Source of the DNA: Dehalococcoidia bacterium
GTDB taxonomy: Bacteria; Chloroflexota; Dehalococcoidia; UBA2979
DNA: 45,472 bases
NCBI GenBank assembly: GCA_019694855.1
Contig: JAIBBD010000012.1
Coordinates: 1 to 45,472, forward strand
Reading direction: 5' to 3'
Below the pieces are notes generated by a model. The model was not told where the DNA came from, did no database searches, and saw only the letters and a program-made list of their open reading frames with translations. Shown one piece after another: positions 23,323-32,370 of the stretch (position 1 is its first letter; each line of letters starts with the position of its first letter). A program made the translations under genes and the position numbers.

Positions 23323-23808
23323 TCAGGCCACCGGTTCGTCACCCGCCCAGGCGTGGCGCAATCCCTCGACATCGATCTTGGTCATCTGCAACATCGCCTG
23401 CACCACGCGGCCGGCGCGCTCAGGGTCGGGGTCCCCCATCAACTCCCCGAGCGCCGAGGGAATGACCTGCCACGAGACGCCGAAGCGGTCCTTCAGCCAG
23501 CCACATTGGCCCGGCTCGCCACCATCGGTGAGGCGCTCCCACAGCCGGTCGACTTCCGCCTGATCTGCACAGTCGACGTACAGCGAGATCGCCTCGGTGA
23601 AGTTGAACTCCGGTCCGCCGTTGAGTGCCGTCAGCTGTTGCCCCGCGAGCTCAAATGACACCGTCATCACGGTGCCCGCCGTCCCCGGGCTGCCGTCACC
23701 GAACCGAGCGACATCCGTGATCCGCGAGTCGGGGAACAGCGAGGTGTAGAACTCCGCTGCCTCCTCCGCCTGTGTGTTGAACCACAGCATCGGGTGAATC
23801 TTCTGCAT
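23323..23808 (-). CDS. VOC superfamily protein, PhnB-like
   Basis: 161-residue vicinal-oxygen-chelate protein of the PhnB/3-demethylubiquinone-methyltransferase-like class. It starts MQKIHPMLWFNTQAEEAAEFY and has the internal repeat typical of the fold (FELAGQQLTALNGGPEFNFTEAISLYV) and WLKDRFGVSWQVIP near the end. Enzymes with this architecture are usually uncharacterised glyoxalase-like proteins. ATG 23808 has an AAGGAG site. It is encoded just after an SRPBCC protein and an ArsR regulator on the same strand, and such proteins are often found together, so one unit is plausible. Confidence 0.9.
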   Translation of the reverse strand: MQKIHPMLWFNTQAEEAAEFYTSLFPDSRITDVARFGDGSPGTAGTVMTVSFELAGQQLTALNGGPEFNFTEAISLYVDCADQAEVDRLWERLTDGGEPGQCGWLKDRFGVSWQVIPSALGELMGDPDPERAGRVVQAMLQMTKIDVEGLRHAWAGDEPVA

Positions 23809-23832
23809 CGTGTCTCCTTCCTCGCGAGCGGC

Positions 23833-24324
23833 CTACGCGAGGCCCGCGAGATGCGCGTCGAGGCGGCGGAACCCTTCCGCCATCCCCTCCTCCATGCCGG
23901 TTTGCAGCGCCCCGTCGCGCGCTTCTTTCGAGGCGTACAAGACGCGGAGCGTCATCGTCGTGATCCCGCCGTCGTCCTCGTCGAAGGTGATCGTGTTCAC
24001 CGTGCCGCCGCCCATGGCCTCGAAGTACGGCTCGTCGAAGCGCTCGGTCGACACCAGTCGATGGGGCGGGTCGACCTCGAGGTACTCGCCGCTGAGTCCG
24101 AGTTCCATGCCGTCTGGCCCCAGGTGGACGTACCGCCACGCGCCGCCGGGCCGCAAGTCGATCTCGCAGACCGGTAAGGACCAGCCGTCACGGCCGAACC
24201 AGCGACGCAGATGCTCCGGTTGCGTCCACGTTGCGAATACGAGCGCCACCGGCGCTCGAAACTGCCGCATCACCACGATCTCCACGTCCGAGGGCAGACG
24301 CAGCACGGTGTCACCCGCGGTCAT
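23833..24324 (-). CDS. SRPBCC (AHSA1-like) domain protein
   Basis: 163-residue START/Bet v1-fold protein with a hydrophobic ligand pocket, of the group paired with ArsR regulators. Diagnostic pieces are MRQFRAPVALVFATWTQPEHLRRWFG, then DLRPGGAWRYVHLGPDG, GEYLEVDPPHRLV and a C-terminal helix (EEGMAEGFRRLDAHLA). ATG 24324 has a GAGGAGGGG site and lies 14 bases inside the ArsR gene, so translation is coupled. The ligand is unknown; the role is probably a small-molecule or stress response gated by ArsR. Confidence 0.92.
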   Translation of the reverse strand: MTAGDTVLRLPSDVEIVVMRQFRAPVALVFATWTQPEHLRRWFGRDGWSLPVCEIDLRPGGAWRYVHLGPDGMELGLSGEYLEVDPPHRLVSTERFDEPYFEAMGGGTVNTITFDEDDGGITTMTLRVLYASKEARDGALQTGMEEGMAEGFRRLDAHLAGLA

Positions 24325-24679
24325 CGTTCCCCTCCTCGCCGCCCGGCGTAGCCGCCGCGCTGGCCTGCAGTTCCTCGAGGTATCTGTCCAGGTATCCAAG
24401 TCGCGTCTGCCAGTACCGCCGGTAGGGCTCGACCCACTCATCAACCTGGCGCAGCGCGTCGCCCCGCAGGTGGGCCGGACGCCACTGTGCGTCGCGCCCG
24501 CGCTCGATCAGGCCCGCGCGTTCGAGGACTTTGAGGTGCTTGGACACCGCCGGCAGGCTCATCGCAAATGGCGCGGCCAGCTCCTTCAGCGGCGCGTCGC
24601 CCTCGGTGAGTCTCGCGAGGATCGCCCGCCGCGTCGGGTCGGCAAGGGCGGCGAACGTGAGGCTGAGCGGGTCGGTCAT
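24311..24679 (-). CDS. ArsR family transcriptional regulator
   Basis: 122-residue winged-helix repressor: LTFAALADPTRRAILARL, then LKELAAPFAMSLPAVSKHLKVLERAGLIERGR, the standard ArsR recognition helix and wing. It lacks the metal-binding ELCVCDL motif of metal sensors, so it belongs to the group coupled to SRPBCC proteins. A long palindrome touches its start codon and is the probable operator. The C-terminus (PYRRYWQTRLGYLDRYLEEL) resembles the helix seen in this subfamily. No clear ribosome site precedes ATG 24679. Confidence 0.94.
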   Translation of the reverse strand: MTDPLSLTFAALADPTRRAILARLTEGDAPLKELAAPFAMSLPAVSKHLKVLERAGLIERGRDAQWRPAHLRGDALRQVDEWVEPYRRYWQTRLGYLDRYLEELQASAAATPGGEEGNDDRG

Positions 24680-24718
24680 GTATGAACCTAGCGGTTAATT
24701 AACCTGAAGGTTGTATAC
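24680..24718. promoter_or_regulatory. Probable ArsR operator, 39-base imperfect palindrome
   Basis: The centre GGTTAATTAACC (24693-24704) is a perfect 12-base palindrome. AACCT and AGGTT flank it symmetrically and GTAT/ATAC close the ends. The element lies directly upstream of the arsR start codon, the expected place for autorepression. Confidence 0.7.
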
Positions 24719-24767
24719 GTGAGACATTCCTGGCCCGTCAAGCCTGCGAGGGCCCCTTCGGCTCCGC

Positions 24768-24773
24768 TACACT
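24768..24773 (+). promoter_or_regulatory. -10-like TACACT upstream of the crotonase gene
   Basis: TACACT (24768-24773), followed by GC, matches a -10 motif seen before other genes in this window. It lies 58 bases before ATG 24832. The -35 is weak. Confidence 0.4.
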
Positions 24774-24831
24774 GCATCACGATACGCGGTTGTTATTCGA
24801 GGTACTTGGTTGATACGGAAGGAGCACCTGC

Positions 24832-25689
24832 ATGACCAGCGACCGCTACGGTTCGAATGTCTCAGCGCCGATCGAGCGTGTCCCGCTGCCAGACTGGCCC
24901 CACAAGGAGCTGCTCTACGAGACCATCGACAACGGCCGTATCGCCCTCATCACGATGAACCGGCCGGAGCGGATGAACTCGAGCGACCCCGACATGGGCT
25001 TCCGCTGGTACGACGCCTGGACGCGATTCGCCAACGACGATGAGCAATGGGTCGCCATCGTGACCGGCGCGGGTGACCGCGCCTTTTCCGCCGGGCAGGA
25101 TCTCAAGATCCGCGCAGAACTCGAGGAGCAGGGCGGCGACGCGCCCTATCAGCGTCGCGCCCCGAACGTCACCCCCATCGGCGAGAAGCTTGGCTGCTGG
25201 AAACCGACGATCGCCGCCATCAACGGCTTCGCCATCGCCGGTGGCTGGGCTACGGCACAGAACTGCACGTTCCGCATCGCGGACGAGCATGCCGAGATGA
25301 ATATCGCCGAGGCGCGCTGGAACCAGGCTGCGGGCTTCGTCGCCTGGCTGCCCCGCCTCATGAATACGAGTCATGCCCTCGAGGTGTGCATCATGGGCGA
25401 CCGTCGCATCAGCGCGCAGCGCGCGTACGAAATGGGCTTCGTCAACAAGGTCGTCCCGAAGGGCGAGTGTGTGAACGAGGCCGTCGACTGGGCACGCACC
25501 ATCTGCCGCATGGCCCCTCGCACCGTGCGCAACTTCCACCAGATGGTCTACCAGTGCTTCAACATGACCATCCCCGAGGCGCAGGCCTTCGCGAGCGCCC
25601 TTGAGTTCAACCTCCGGGGGATGGAGGACTCGCTCGAAGGCCCCAAGGCCTTCGCCGAGAAGCGGCCCGCGGTGTTCAAGAACCGCTGA
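24832..25689 (+). CDS. Enoyl-CoA hydratase/isomerase (crotonase) family protein
   Basis: 285-residue crotonase-fold protein. It shows NGRIALITMNRPERMNSSDPD, the oxyanion segment FSAGQDLKIRAELEEQGG and the second loop INGFAIAGGWATAQNC. In the hydratase active-site region it reads EMNIAEARWNQAAGFVAWLP, with Glu near one catalytic position but no Gly-Gly pair, so hydratase activity is likely but not certain. ATG 24832 has a GGAAGGAG site. It differs clearly from the crotonase at 5978-6874, so it is not a recent duplicate. It is followed by a hairpin and the convergent SDR gene. Confidence 0.9.
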   Translation: MTSDRYGSNVSAPIERVPLPDWPHKELLYETIDNGRIALITMNRPERMNSSDPDMGFRWYDAWTRFANDDEQWVAIVTGAGDRAFSAGQDLKIRAELEEQGGDAPYQRRAPNVTPIGEKLGCWKPTIAAINGFAIAGGWATAQNCTFRIADEHAEMNIAEARWNQAAGFVAWLPRLMNTSHALEVCIMGDRRISAQRAYEMGFVNKVVPKGECVNEAVDWARTICRMAPRTVRNFHQMVYQCFNMTIPEAQAFASALEFNLRGMEDSLEGPKAFAEKRPAVFKNR

Positions 25690-25699
25690 GTTCCCGCTC

Positions 25700-25728
25700 G
25701 CGGGGCGGGCGCGTGTCGCCCGCTCCGC
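25700..25728. terminator. Bidirectional terminator hairpin
   Basis: GCGGGGCGGGC (25700-25710) pairs with GCCCGCTCCGC (25718-25728) with one G-U pair, between the convergent crotonase and SDR genes. Confidence 0.75.
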
Positions 25729-25733
25729 AGGCG

Positions 25734-26489
25734 TCAGCGCGCGACGTAGCCTCCATCGACGGGGAAGACACCGCCCGTGATGAACGAGGCGGCGTCCGAG
25801 GACAGAAACAGCACGGTCTGCGCGATCTCCTCGGGCGTTCCCATACGCCCGAGGGGCTGCATCGAGGCCATCGCGTCACGGACCGCCGGGCTGCCCTGGA
25901 TCACCCGCTCAACCATCGGCGTATCGATCACGCCCGGGCAGACGCAGTTCACGCGGATACCCTGGGCCGCGTATTCGAGCGCCGCCGTTCGCGTGAGCTG
26001 GACGACTCCGCCTTTCGAGGCGGTGTAGGCGGAAGCGCCGGCGAATCCGACGAGTCCGGCCACCGAGGCGTTGTTCACGATCGCCCCGCCGCCGGCGCGC
26101 AGCAGCGCGGGGATCGCGTATTTCATGCCATAGAACACGCCGCCGAGGTTCACCGCGATCACTCGGTCCCAGTTCTCGAGCGTCGCCTCGGCCGTCGGCG
26201 CCTGCTGGCCTTCGATTCCCGCGTTGTTGAAGAGGCAGTCGATGCGGCCGAAGCGCGCCTCGGTTGCCTCCATCAACGCGGCTACTTCCGGCGCGCGCGC
26301 AACGTCGACGCGCACGAACACCGCCTCCGCCCCGCTCGCCCGAACCTCCTCGGCAACGGCTTCGCCGGCGTCCCCGTGGTCCGCAACCACGACCGACGCT
26401 CCCGCGCGCCCAAATGCCAGCGCGGTCGCGCGCCCAATGCCATGCGCCGCCCCGGTCACGACGGCGACGCGTCCCTCGAAGTCGGCCAT
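25734..26489 (-). CDS. Short-chain dehydrogenase/reductase (SDR)
   Basis: 251-residue classical SDR using NAD(P). The cofactor motif is TGAAHGIG, with the acidic residue in VVVADHGD favouring NAD. The structural motif is NNAG, and the catalytic YTASK follows an Ser-containing NNASVAG. A closing NAD-contact region (CVCPGVIDTPM) and a C-terminal GGVFPVDGGYVAR complete the fold. ATG 26489 has AGAGGTG upstream. The substrate is probably a hydroxyacyl or alcohol in the acyl-CoA network, but this is inference. Confidence 0.95.
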   Translation of the reverse strand: MADFEGRVAVVTGAAHGIGRATALAFGRAGASVVVADHGDAGEAVAEEVRASGAEAVFVRVDVARAPEVAALMEATEARFGRIDCLFNNAGIEGQQAPTAEATLENWDRVIAVNLGGVFYGMKYAIPALLRAGGGAIVNNASVAGLVGFAGASAYTASKGGVVQLTRTAALEYAAQGIRVNCVCPGVIDTPMVERVIQGSPAVRDAMASMQPLGRMGTPEEIAQTVLFLSSDAASFITGGVFPVDGGYVAR

Positions 26490-26517
26490 TAGCACACCTC
26501 TTCGCCGTTCGGGCTGT

Positions 26518-26554
26518 CCCCGCCGCCTCGCCTCAGTACTGGCAGGCGGCGGGG
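26518..26554 (-). terminator. Terminator hairpin after the DUF1508 gene
   Basis: CCCCGCCGCC (26518-26527) pairs perfectly with GGCGGCGGGG (26545-26554), 28 bases beyond the stop of the minus-strand DUF1508 gene. Confidence 0.75.
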
Positions 26555-26581
26555 CTCGAGGCTCGACGAGGACACCTGCGG

Positions 26582-26908
26582 CTACGTCTTGTCGTCGATA
26601 CGGGTCGACGAGCCCTCGGTCATCGTCGCGGCGACAGCGGCGTCGCGCGCCGCCTCGGTCGCGAACATCGGACTCGTGCCGATCACCTGGCCATTGCCCG
26701 CCTTCAGGTTGAAATAGGCGCGCCCATCGCTGGCCGTCAGGCGGTCGTAGCGCGCCTCGTTGCCCGAGTTCGACTGCACGGACTCGATCCCGTTCTGCGC
26801 GGACGCCTTCTGGACGTAGGTCTCGCTGTTCAAGAGCGTGTCGCCCTCGGCGGTTCGCAGCGAGAAGCGAAACTGCCCGTTGCTCGCGGTCGTGAGTTCG
26901 AATGGCAC
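26582..26908 (-). CDS. Double DUF1508 (YegP-like) protein
   Basis: 108-residue protein made of two DUF1508 repeats, each about 48 residues: FELTTASNGQFRFSLRTAEG with ETYVQKASAQNGIESV, and YDRLTASDGRAYFNLKAGNG with MFATEAARDAAVA. YegP-like proteins form beta-alpha dimer units of unknown function. GTG 26908 has a perfect AGGAGG six bases upstream; the frame extends further but without a better start. It follows the HerA-like ATPase gene on the same strand at a distance of 86 bases. Confidence 0.92.
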   Translation of the reverse strand: MPFELTTASNGQFRFSLRTAEGDTLLNSETYVQKASAQNGIESVQSNSGNEARYDRLTASDGRAYFNLKAGNGQVIGTSPMFATEAARDAAVAATMTEGSSTRIDDKT

Positions 26909-26994
26909 CTGGATCCTCCTGTTCCTCGCCCCCGCTCGTCGATGCTGACACATTTACCGCTGGCTCACCAGAGGCCGGGGAACCGCGGCGCCGT

Positions 26995-29424
26995 CTAGTT
27001 GCCGACCGGAATCCAGGCCAGCGCCACCTCCTGCACGGACACGTCGGTCTTCTCGAGTGGCACCTCGACGGTCTCGACGTCGCGCGCCACGTCTGCCCAG
27101 CGGTCGTTGATCTCGGCGATCTCTCGCGCGAGCTCGGCCTCCAGCTCGTCGAGATCCTCCTGGCGGTCCTGCAGCTGTGACTCCGCCACGTCCAGCCGTT
27201 GCGAGGTGCGCGCGCTCTGGCCCCGCCGCGAAGACGCCCCGCGCAAGATGCGCCCCGCCCCGCTCGCCATCGACCGCGTCGTGTGCCGGCCCCCGAGGAA
27301 CGCGCCGAGCAGGTCACCGGCCGCCCCGAGGATCTCCGAGGTCCGCCGTGTCGAAGTGTCCGTCTTCAGGACGTCGACGCGGTCCTCAGCCCGGTTGATG
27401 GCGTCTCGGATGCGGTCTGCCTTTGCGTCGTAGCGGTCCCGCAGCTTCGCGGCCTCAGCGTCGGCGGCATTCTGTCCGGCCTGGTCGCACCGCTTCGCGA
27501 ACTCCTCTGGCGTCTCTCCCGCGCGCGCCGCCAGCTTCAATTTGCGGTTGACCTGCACCTCCATCCGCTGCGCCCTCGTGACCTGGTCCTTGAGATCGCG
27601 TTCGAGGTCACGGAAGAAGCTGGACTCGCCGAGCGGTGCGTCCGAGAACGCGTACGACGCGCCCGCGGGCGCTTCGCTGCGTAGATCGCGGGCGTCGTAG
27701 TCCACGTTTCGCGCGTCCGCCACGTTCGCGATCCGGCCCAGCGGGAACAGCACCGCTTCCCACTCGTCCGAGTGGTCGAGGTCGAGCGACGCCTCATCGA
27801 ACCGCAGGTACAACCGTGCCACGATCGCAGGTTCGAGTCGGGTACCAGGCCGTCCGCCGACCTCTGCCAACCACGGCGCGGCCGAATCGACATAATACGA
27901 TGCGACGCCAGCGGCGACGGTTGGCGGCACGAGGCTCGCGTCTGACGCGGCAGCTGTCGGTTGAGGTACTGCCGCCGGGGCGGCAGTGGCCGTGCTGGAG
28001 GGTGCGCTCACGTTCGCGGCGGGCGCCGGGGTTGCGGTGGCCGCCGGCGTAAGGGACGCGATCTGTTCGCGAGTGAGCGGACCTCGCAGGTACGACATAG
28101 CCCAGCGCGGCGTGAACAGCCGAGGTCCGCCGCGGTCGTGCGTGTTGTGCATCAGGAACTGCCGGGGACCCAGGTTGGCGAGCAGCGCCTCGATGCTCCC
28201 GGCGTCCAGCTCCGCAGACGCCGAGCGCAGGCCTTCGAGGACACGCTCCTTGTCGCGCTCAGTCTGCAGGCGGCCGATCATCCATGTCCCCGCGTTGGAC
28301 ATCGCCTTGTAGTCGAGGTCGACGGGGTTCTGCGTCGAAAGCAACAGGCCCACGCCGTACGCCCGCGCCTGCTTGAGCAGTGTCAGCAGCGGCCGTTTCG
28401 CGGGCGGCTCGGCCGTCGGCGGAGCGAAGCCAAACAGCTCGTCCATGTACACGAGCGCGCGCAGGTCGGTCGTCCCCGACTGTGCCCGCATCCACGTAAT
28501 CACCTTGGTCAGCACCAGCGACACCACGAATTGCCGCTCTGCGTCGGACAGGTGCGCGAGGTACAGGATCGATACCCGTGGCCGTCCGTCCGGGTCGCGG
28601 AGCAACTGCCCGACGTCGAGCGGCTCGCCTGCCGTCCAAGCTGCGAAGCTTGCGGATGCGACGAGCGCGTTGAGCCGCAGTGCGAGGGCTCGCCGGTCAT
28701 CCGCGGGGAAGAAGGTGTCGATCTCAAATACCCCGAGCTTGCGTACCGGGGGCTCCAGCGTCCGCGCGATCAGGGTCGCGAGGTCGAGCTGATCGCCGCC
28801 CGCCCATGCCCCCTCAATCAAGTTCGAGAGCAAGATGTGTTCGCGGCTCGCCAGCGGGTCCGCCTCGATCCCCACGAGATTGAGCAGGCCGGTCGCGATC
28901 GCCGCCGCCTCTTCGCGCACGGACTCCGCGCCCGAGCCCTCCGGGGGGGCGGCCATATTGCCGATCACGTTGAGCGGCGCGCCGGACTCGGAGCCGGGGG
29001 TGTAGATCGTGACGCGGCCCGAGGCATGTAACTGCTCGATGTCCGCAGGCCCGAGCCCGGAGCGCTCGAGACCGCTCCGCCACTGTTCCGCCTGCGCGGC
29101 GGCGAACTCATCGACCGATTGACCGGCCCGCTGAGCGTCGCCCTCATTCACCCAGGGGCGGAAGTCGGCGCCACTCAGCCCCGGGAAGGTCAGCGCGAGG
29201 TTCCCCATGTCCCCCTTGGGGTCGATCACCAGGGTAGGCACGCCGGCTGTCAGCAGTTCCTCAATCGCCACGATGCCGAGGCCGGTCTTGCCCGACCCTG
29301 TCATGCCGACGATCACGCCGTGCGTGGTGAGGTCGGTCATGTCGTACGTCATCGCCTCGTCCGTGCGCTGCCCGGAGGCATCGAGCACCTGCCCGAGGTA
29401 GAGTTCGCCTGCTGTTCGCTCCAC
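26995..29424 (-). CDS. HerA/DUF87-type ATPase with C-terminal coiled coil
   Basis: 809-residue ATPase of the HerA-FtsK superfamily (DUF87/DUF853-type). Walker A is GMTGSGKT (40-47), LVIDPKGDMGN follows (65-75), Walker B is LVYMDE (324-329), and STQNPVDL (363-370) is the sensor segment. After about residue 400 comes an Ala/Pro/Thr-rich linker, then a unique region and a long charged helical part (about 620-790) with a basic Gly-rich interruption, probably coiled coil. GTG 29424 has AAGGAGG five bases upstream. Relatives are DNA translocases or conflict-system ATPases, but the substrate here is unknown. No nuclease partner lies beside it. Confidence 0.88.
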   Translation of the reverse strand: MERTAGELYLGQVLDASGQRTDEAMTYDMTDLTTHGVIVGMTGSGKTGLGIVAIEELLTAGVPTLVIDPKGDMGNLALTFPGLSGADFRPWVNEGDAQRAGQSVDEFAAAQAEQWRSGLERSGLGPADIEQLHASGRVTIYTPGSESGAPLNVIGNMAAPPEGSGAESVREEAAAIATGLLNLVGIEADPLASREHILLSNLIEGAWAGGDQLDLATLIARTLEPPVRKLGVFEIDTFFPADDRRALALRLNALVASASFAAWTAGEPLDVGQLLRDPDGRPRVSILYLAHLSDAERQFVVSLVLTKVITWMRAQSGTTDLRALVYMDELFGFAPPTAEPPAKRPLLTLLKQARAYGVGLLLSTQNPVDLDYKAMSNAGTWMIGRLQTERDKERVLEGLRSASAELDAGSIEALLANLGPRQFLMHNTHDRGGPRLFTPRWAMSYLRGPLTREQIASLTPAATATPAPAANVSAPSSTATAAPAAVPQPTAAASDASLVPPTVAAGVASYYVDSAAPWLAEVGGRPGTRLEPAIVARLYLRFDEASLDLDHSDEWEAVLFPLGRIANVADARNVDYDARDLRSEAPAGASYAFSDAPLGESSFFRDLERDLKDQVTRAQRMEVQVNRKLKLAARAGETPEEFAKRCDQAGQNAADAEAAKLRDRYDAKADRIRDAINRAEDRVDVLKTDTSTRRTSEILGAAGDLLGAFLGGRHTTRSMASGAGRILRGASSRRGQSARTSQRLDVAESQLQDRQEDLDELEAELAREIAEINDRWADVARDVETVEVPLEKTDVSVQEVALAWIPVGN

Positions 29425-29552
29425 GAGGCCTCCTTCGCTCGCCGCACCGCCGCTGCGCCGCACTCCGGCCGATCTTAGCCGCGGCGCCGGGACAAATCGA
29501 TTCATTCCAGGCCGTATGATCCTGCTCGAGTAGGGCCGAGGGAGGTTGGTTC

Positions 29553-30458
29553 GTGCGCTTTGACGATGACGCTCAGCTCGACACGTCACAGATCGAAGAC
29601 CGACGAGGGCGCCGGTTGGCCGGTCGTGGCGGCATCGCCGCGGGGGGTGCGGGCGGGCTCGTAGCCATCATCATTGGTATCGTCGTTGCCCTCTCGGGCG
29701 GTGGGGGCGGCAACGGCTCGCTCGCGCTGAGTCCTGAGCTTGAACAGCTGCTCAACCAGACCACCGGCGGCGCTGACGTCCCGTCAACACTCGCCCAGGA
29801 TTGCCGCACGGGCGCGGACGCCAACGCGCGCGAGGACTGCCGCATCGTGGCGGTCGTGAACAGTGTTCAGGCGTGGTGGCAGAGCGAGTTCGCGTCCGCC
29901 GGCCAGCGATACACCCCCTCACAGACGCAGTTCTTCGTTGGGCAGACGGTCACCGGGTGCGGCTCGGCGACCTCGTCCGTCGGGCCGTTCTACTGCCCGC
30001 CAGACCAGAAGGTCTACATCGACCTCGGGTTCTTCGATGAGCTGCGCAGCCGCTTTGGCGCCACGGGCGGCCCGTTCGCGCAGGCCTACGTAATCGCGCA
30101 TGAGTACGGGCACCACGTGCAGGATCTGACGGGCGACCTCGACCGTATCGGGAACGATCGCTCCGGGCCCACGAGCGCGGCGGTCCGCAGCGAGCTTCAG
30201 GCGGATTGCCTGGCCGGAGTCTGGGCGCACAACGCCGTCGGCACCGGTTTTATCACGCAGTTGACACCGGATGCGATTGCGGACGCCCTCGACGCTGCCG
30301 CCGCGGTGGGGGACGACCGCATTCAGGCCTCGATTCAGGGCCAGGTCAACCCCGAGTCCTGGACGCACGGTTCCGCCGAGCAGCGGCAGCGCTGGTTCCA
30401 GCGCGGCTACGACCAGGGTAAGCGCGCGAGCTGCGACACCTTCAGCGGCAGTATCTGA
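29553..30458 (+). CDS. Neutral zinc metallopeptidase, YpfJ family
   Basis: 301-residue membrane-anchored metalloprotease of the YpfJ/Zn_peptidase family. A cytoplasmic Arg/Asp-rich start is followed by one helix (about 32-48). The outer domain contains four Cys and the zinc motif HEYGHH (183-188), with ELQADCLAG as the probable third-ligand segment. The family name predicts zinc peptidase action, but substrates are unknown. GTG 29553 has GGGAGG upstream. It is divergent from the HerA-like ATPase gene, with 128 bases between them. Confidence 0.94.
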   Translation: MRFDDDAQLDTSQIEDRRGRRLAGRGGIAAGGAGGLVAIIIGIVVALSGGGGGNGSLALSPELEQLLNQTTGGADVPSTLAQDCRTGADANAREDCRIVAVVNSVQAWWQSEFASAGQRYTPSQTQFFVGQTVTGCGSATSSVGPFYCPPDQKVYIDLGFFDELRSRFGATGGPFAQAYVIAHEYGHHVQDLTGDLDRIGNDRSGPTSAAVRSELQADCLAGVWAHNAVGTGFITQLTPDAIADALDAAAAVGDDRIQASIQGQVNPESWTHGSAEQRQRWFQRGYDQGKRASCDTFSGSI

Positions 30459-30562
30459 CGGCGATTCGGTATACCTGAACGTGGATTCCTGATTCGCCAC
30501 CTGTTCCGTCGCATGGCAACCTGAATCGAGGACTGCGGAGACTCGGAAGGAACTCGGCGAGG

Positions 30563-31654
30563 GTGCTGGCGATTCGGGAGATGCGGCGCCGGAAACTCCA
30601 GTTCGCGCTGGTGACCGGCGTGGTGGCTCTGGTGTCGTTCCTGATCATTATGGTCACGGGGCTCGGCCTTGGCCTCTACCAGCGCGCCGGTACGGCCCTG
30701 CTGTCGCTCAACGGCGACCAGCTCGCCTATGCGGACAACGCGAACCTCTCCCTCATCCGCTCACGGCTTACAGAAGCGCAGGTGCGCGACATCGAGGCGA
30801 AGTCGGGGGCCGACGACGCGACGCCGCTTGGCTACATCGCGGCCGTCATCGAGTACGCGCCCGGGCGACGAGATACGGCGGCTGTCGTTGGCCTGGTTCC
30901 GGGATCCTTTGCCGAGCCACGGACCATCGAGGGACGCGCGCTCTCCTCGCCGGATCAAATCCTGGTCGACCGCTCGTGGGCGCGCCTCGCTGGCACCAGG
31001 GTCGGTGACGTCCTGCCGCTGCCGGTCGGCTTCGATCGACGCAACTTCACGGTGGCCGGCATCGTGGATCAGGGGTACTTCTTCTTCCAGCCTGCGGTGT
31101 ACGTCTCCCTCGAGGCGTGGCAGGCGATCGCGTACCAGGGCGACGCGAGTCAGCGGCCCGCCGCCAGCGTCGTGCTGCTCAAGGGGAAGACGCTCGATGC
31201 GTCTCGCGGAAGCGGCTGGGAGGCCGTCACGAAGCGGACCGCGTTCGACAACATCGAGGGTGTTCAGGCCCAGCAGTCGACCGTCAATGCGCTCCGCTAC
31301 ATGGGACTGCTGATCGGCGCGATGGTGATCGGCGTCTTCTTCTACGTCATCACGCTCCAGAAGGTGTCGCTGCTCGGCATCCTCAAAGCGATCGGAGCGT
31401 CCGGCTTCTACCTCGTGACGCAGGGGCTGCTGCAGGTCGCGGTCGTCTCGGCCGTTGGCGCACTGCTGGCCGTGGGGCTGGCGGTACTGCTCCAAACCAC
31501 GGTCCTCGCCTCGAGCAGTGTGCCGATCGCCTTCACGACCAGTGCCGTTCTGACGACCGCGCTCTCGGTGCTGGTCGCGGGCATGATTGGCGCCGGCCTC
31601 TCCGTGCGACAGGTCGCCGCCATCGATCCGATCATCGCGATGCAGCAGCAATGA
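30563..31654 (+). CDS. ABC transporter permease, FtsX/DevC type
   Basis: 363-residue permease with one N-terminal helix (LVTGVVALVSFLIIMVTGLG), a large extracytoplasmic domain, and three C-terminal helices beginning MGLLIGAMVIGVFFYVITL, followed by KVSLLGILKAIGASGFYLV, the FtsX coupling segment. This four-helix layout is that of MacB/DevC permeases. GTG 30563 is the only suitable start; GGAAGGA lies about 12 bases before it. The ATG of the ATPase gene overlaps its stop, so the two form one exporter. Substrate unknown. Confidence 0.93.
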   Translation: MLAIREMRRRKLQFALVTGVVALVSFLIIMVTGLGLGLYQRAGTALLSLNGDQLAYADNANLSLIRSRLTEAQVRDIEAKSGADDATPLGYIAAVIEYAPGRRDTAAVVGLVPGSFAEPRTIEGRALSSPDQILVDRSWARLAGTRVGDVLPLPVGFDRRNFTVAGIVDQGYFFFQPAVYVSLEAWQAIAYQGDASQRPAASVVLLKGKTLDASRGSGWEAVTKRTAFDNIEGVQAQQSTVNALRYMGLLIGAMVIGVFFYVITLQKVSLLGILKAIGASGFYLVTQGLLQVAVVSAVGALLAVGLAVLLQTTVLASSSVPIAFTTSAVLTTALSVLVAGMIGAGLSVRQVAAIDPIIAMQQQ

Positions 31655-32370
31655 CGGACGCCATCCTCGAACTGCGAGGCGTCTCCAAGTCGTTTGGCGA
31701 AGGAGACCGCCGCGTCGACGCCGTCCGAGATGTCACGCTCGATATCGATCGTGGCGAGATGGTGTCGCTGGTTGGACCGTCGGGTTCCGGGAAGTCGACC
31801 CTCCTCGCGATGGTGGGAGGCCTGCTGCAGCCCACCGCGGGCGCCATCGTCGTGGACGGCGAGGACATCACTCGACACGGCAAGGGGGCGCGTACGCGCT
31901 ACCGGCGCGATCGGGTGGGCTTCGTGTTCCAGGGCAGCAACATGGTGCCCTTCCTGACCGCTCGCGAGAACCTGCTCATTGTCGGCGAGTTCGGCGGCGT
32001 CGACCGCGGCGCGCTGCGTCATCGCGCGGACGAGCTGCTCGAGGAGCTCGGTCTCGCCCGCGTGCGTGACCAGGTCTCATCACAGCTCTCCGGTGGCGAG
32101 CGTCAGCGGGTGGCGATCGCGCGCGCCCTGATGCGTGACCCCGTGCTCATCCTCGTGGACGAGCCGACCGCGAGCCTGAACAGCGAACTGGGTTCGAGGG
32201 TGGTGGACGCGCTGAAGGAAGAGATCCATGGCCGCAGCAAGGCCTGCATCATGGTGACCCACGACGAACGCATGGCCGAGCGTGCTGACCGCCTGATCGA
32301 GTTTCGAGACGGGCGGCTGCACTCGGCCGACGCCCGCCCCGAAACCGTGCGCTCGTCTGAAGCTCGTTAG
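31651..32370 (+). CDS. ABC transporter ATP-binding protein, MacB/LolD type
   Basis: 239-residue ATPase partner of the preceding permease. Walker A is GPSGSGKST (42-50), Q-loop FQGSN (93-97), signature LSGGERQ (146-152), Walker B LILVDE (166-171) followed by PTASLN. The ATG overlaps the permease stop codon (ATGA), so translation is coupled. It is distinct from the ATPase at 1879-2616. Its TAG stop shares a TTAG with the TAA of the convergent trpB gene, so the two genes end nose to nose with no spacer. Confidence 0.95.
   Translation: MTDAILELRGVSKSFGEGDRRVDAVRDVTLDIDRGEMVSLVGPSGSGKSTLLAMVGGLLQPTAGAIVVDGEDITRHGKGARTRYRRDRVGFVFQGSNMVPFLTARENLLIVGEFGGVDRGALRHRADELLEELGLARVRDQVSSQLSGGERQRVAIARALMRDPVLILVDEPTASLNSELGSRVVDALKEEIHGRSKACIMVTHDERMAERADRLIEFRDGRLHSADARPETVRSSEAR

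Noticed and set aside
30470-30480. GGTATACC palindrome before the second ABC exporter as an operator
   Set aside because: Eight bases only, no second copy and no nearby regulator gene; chance occurrence is likely.
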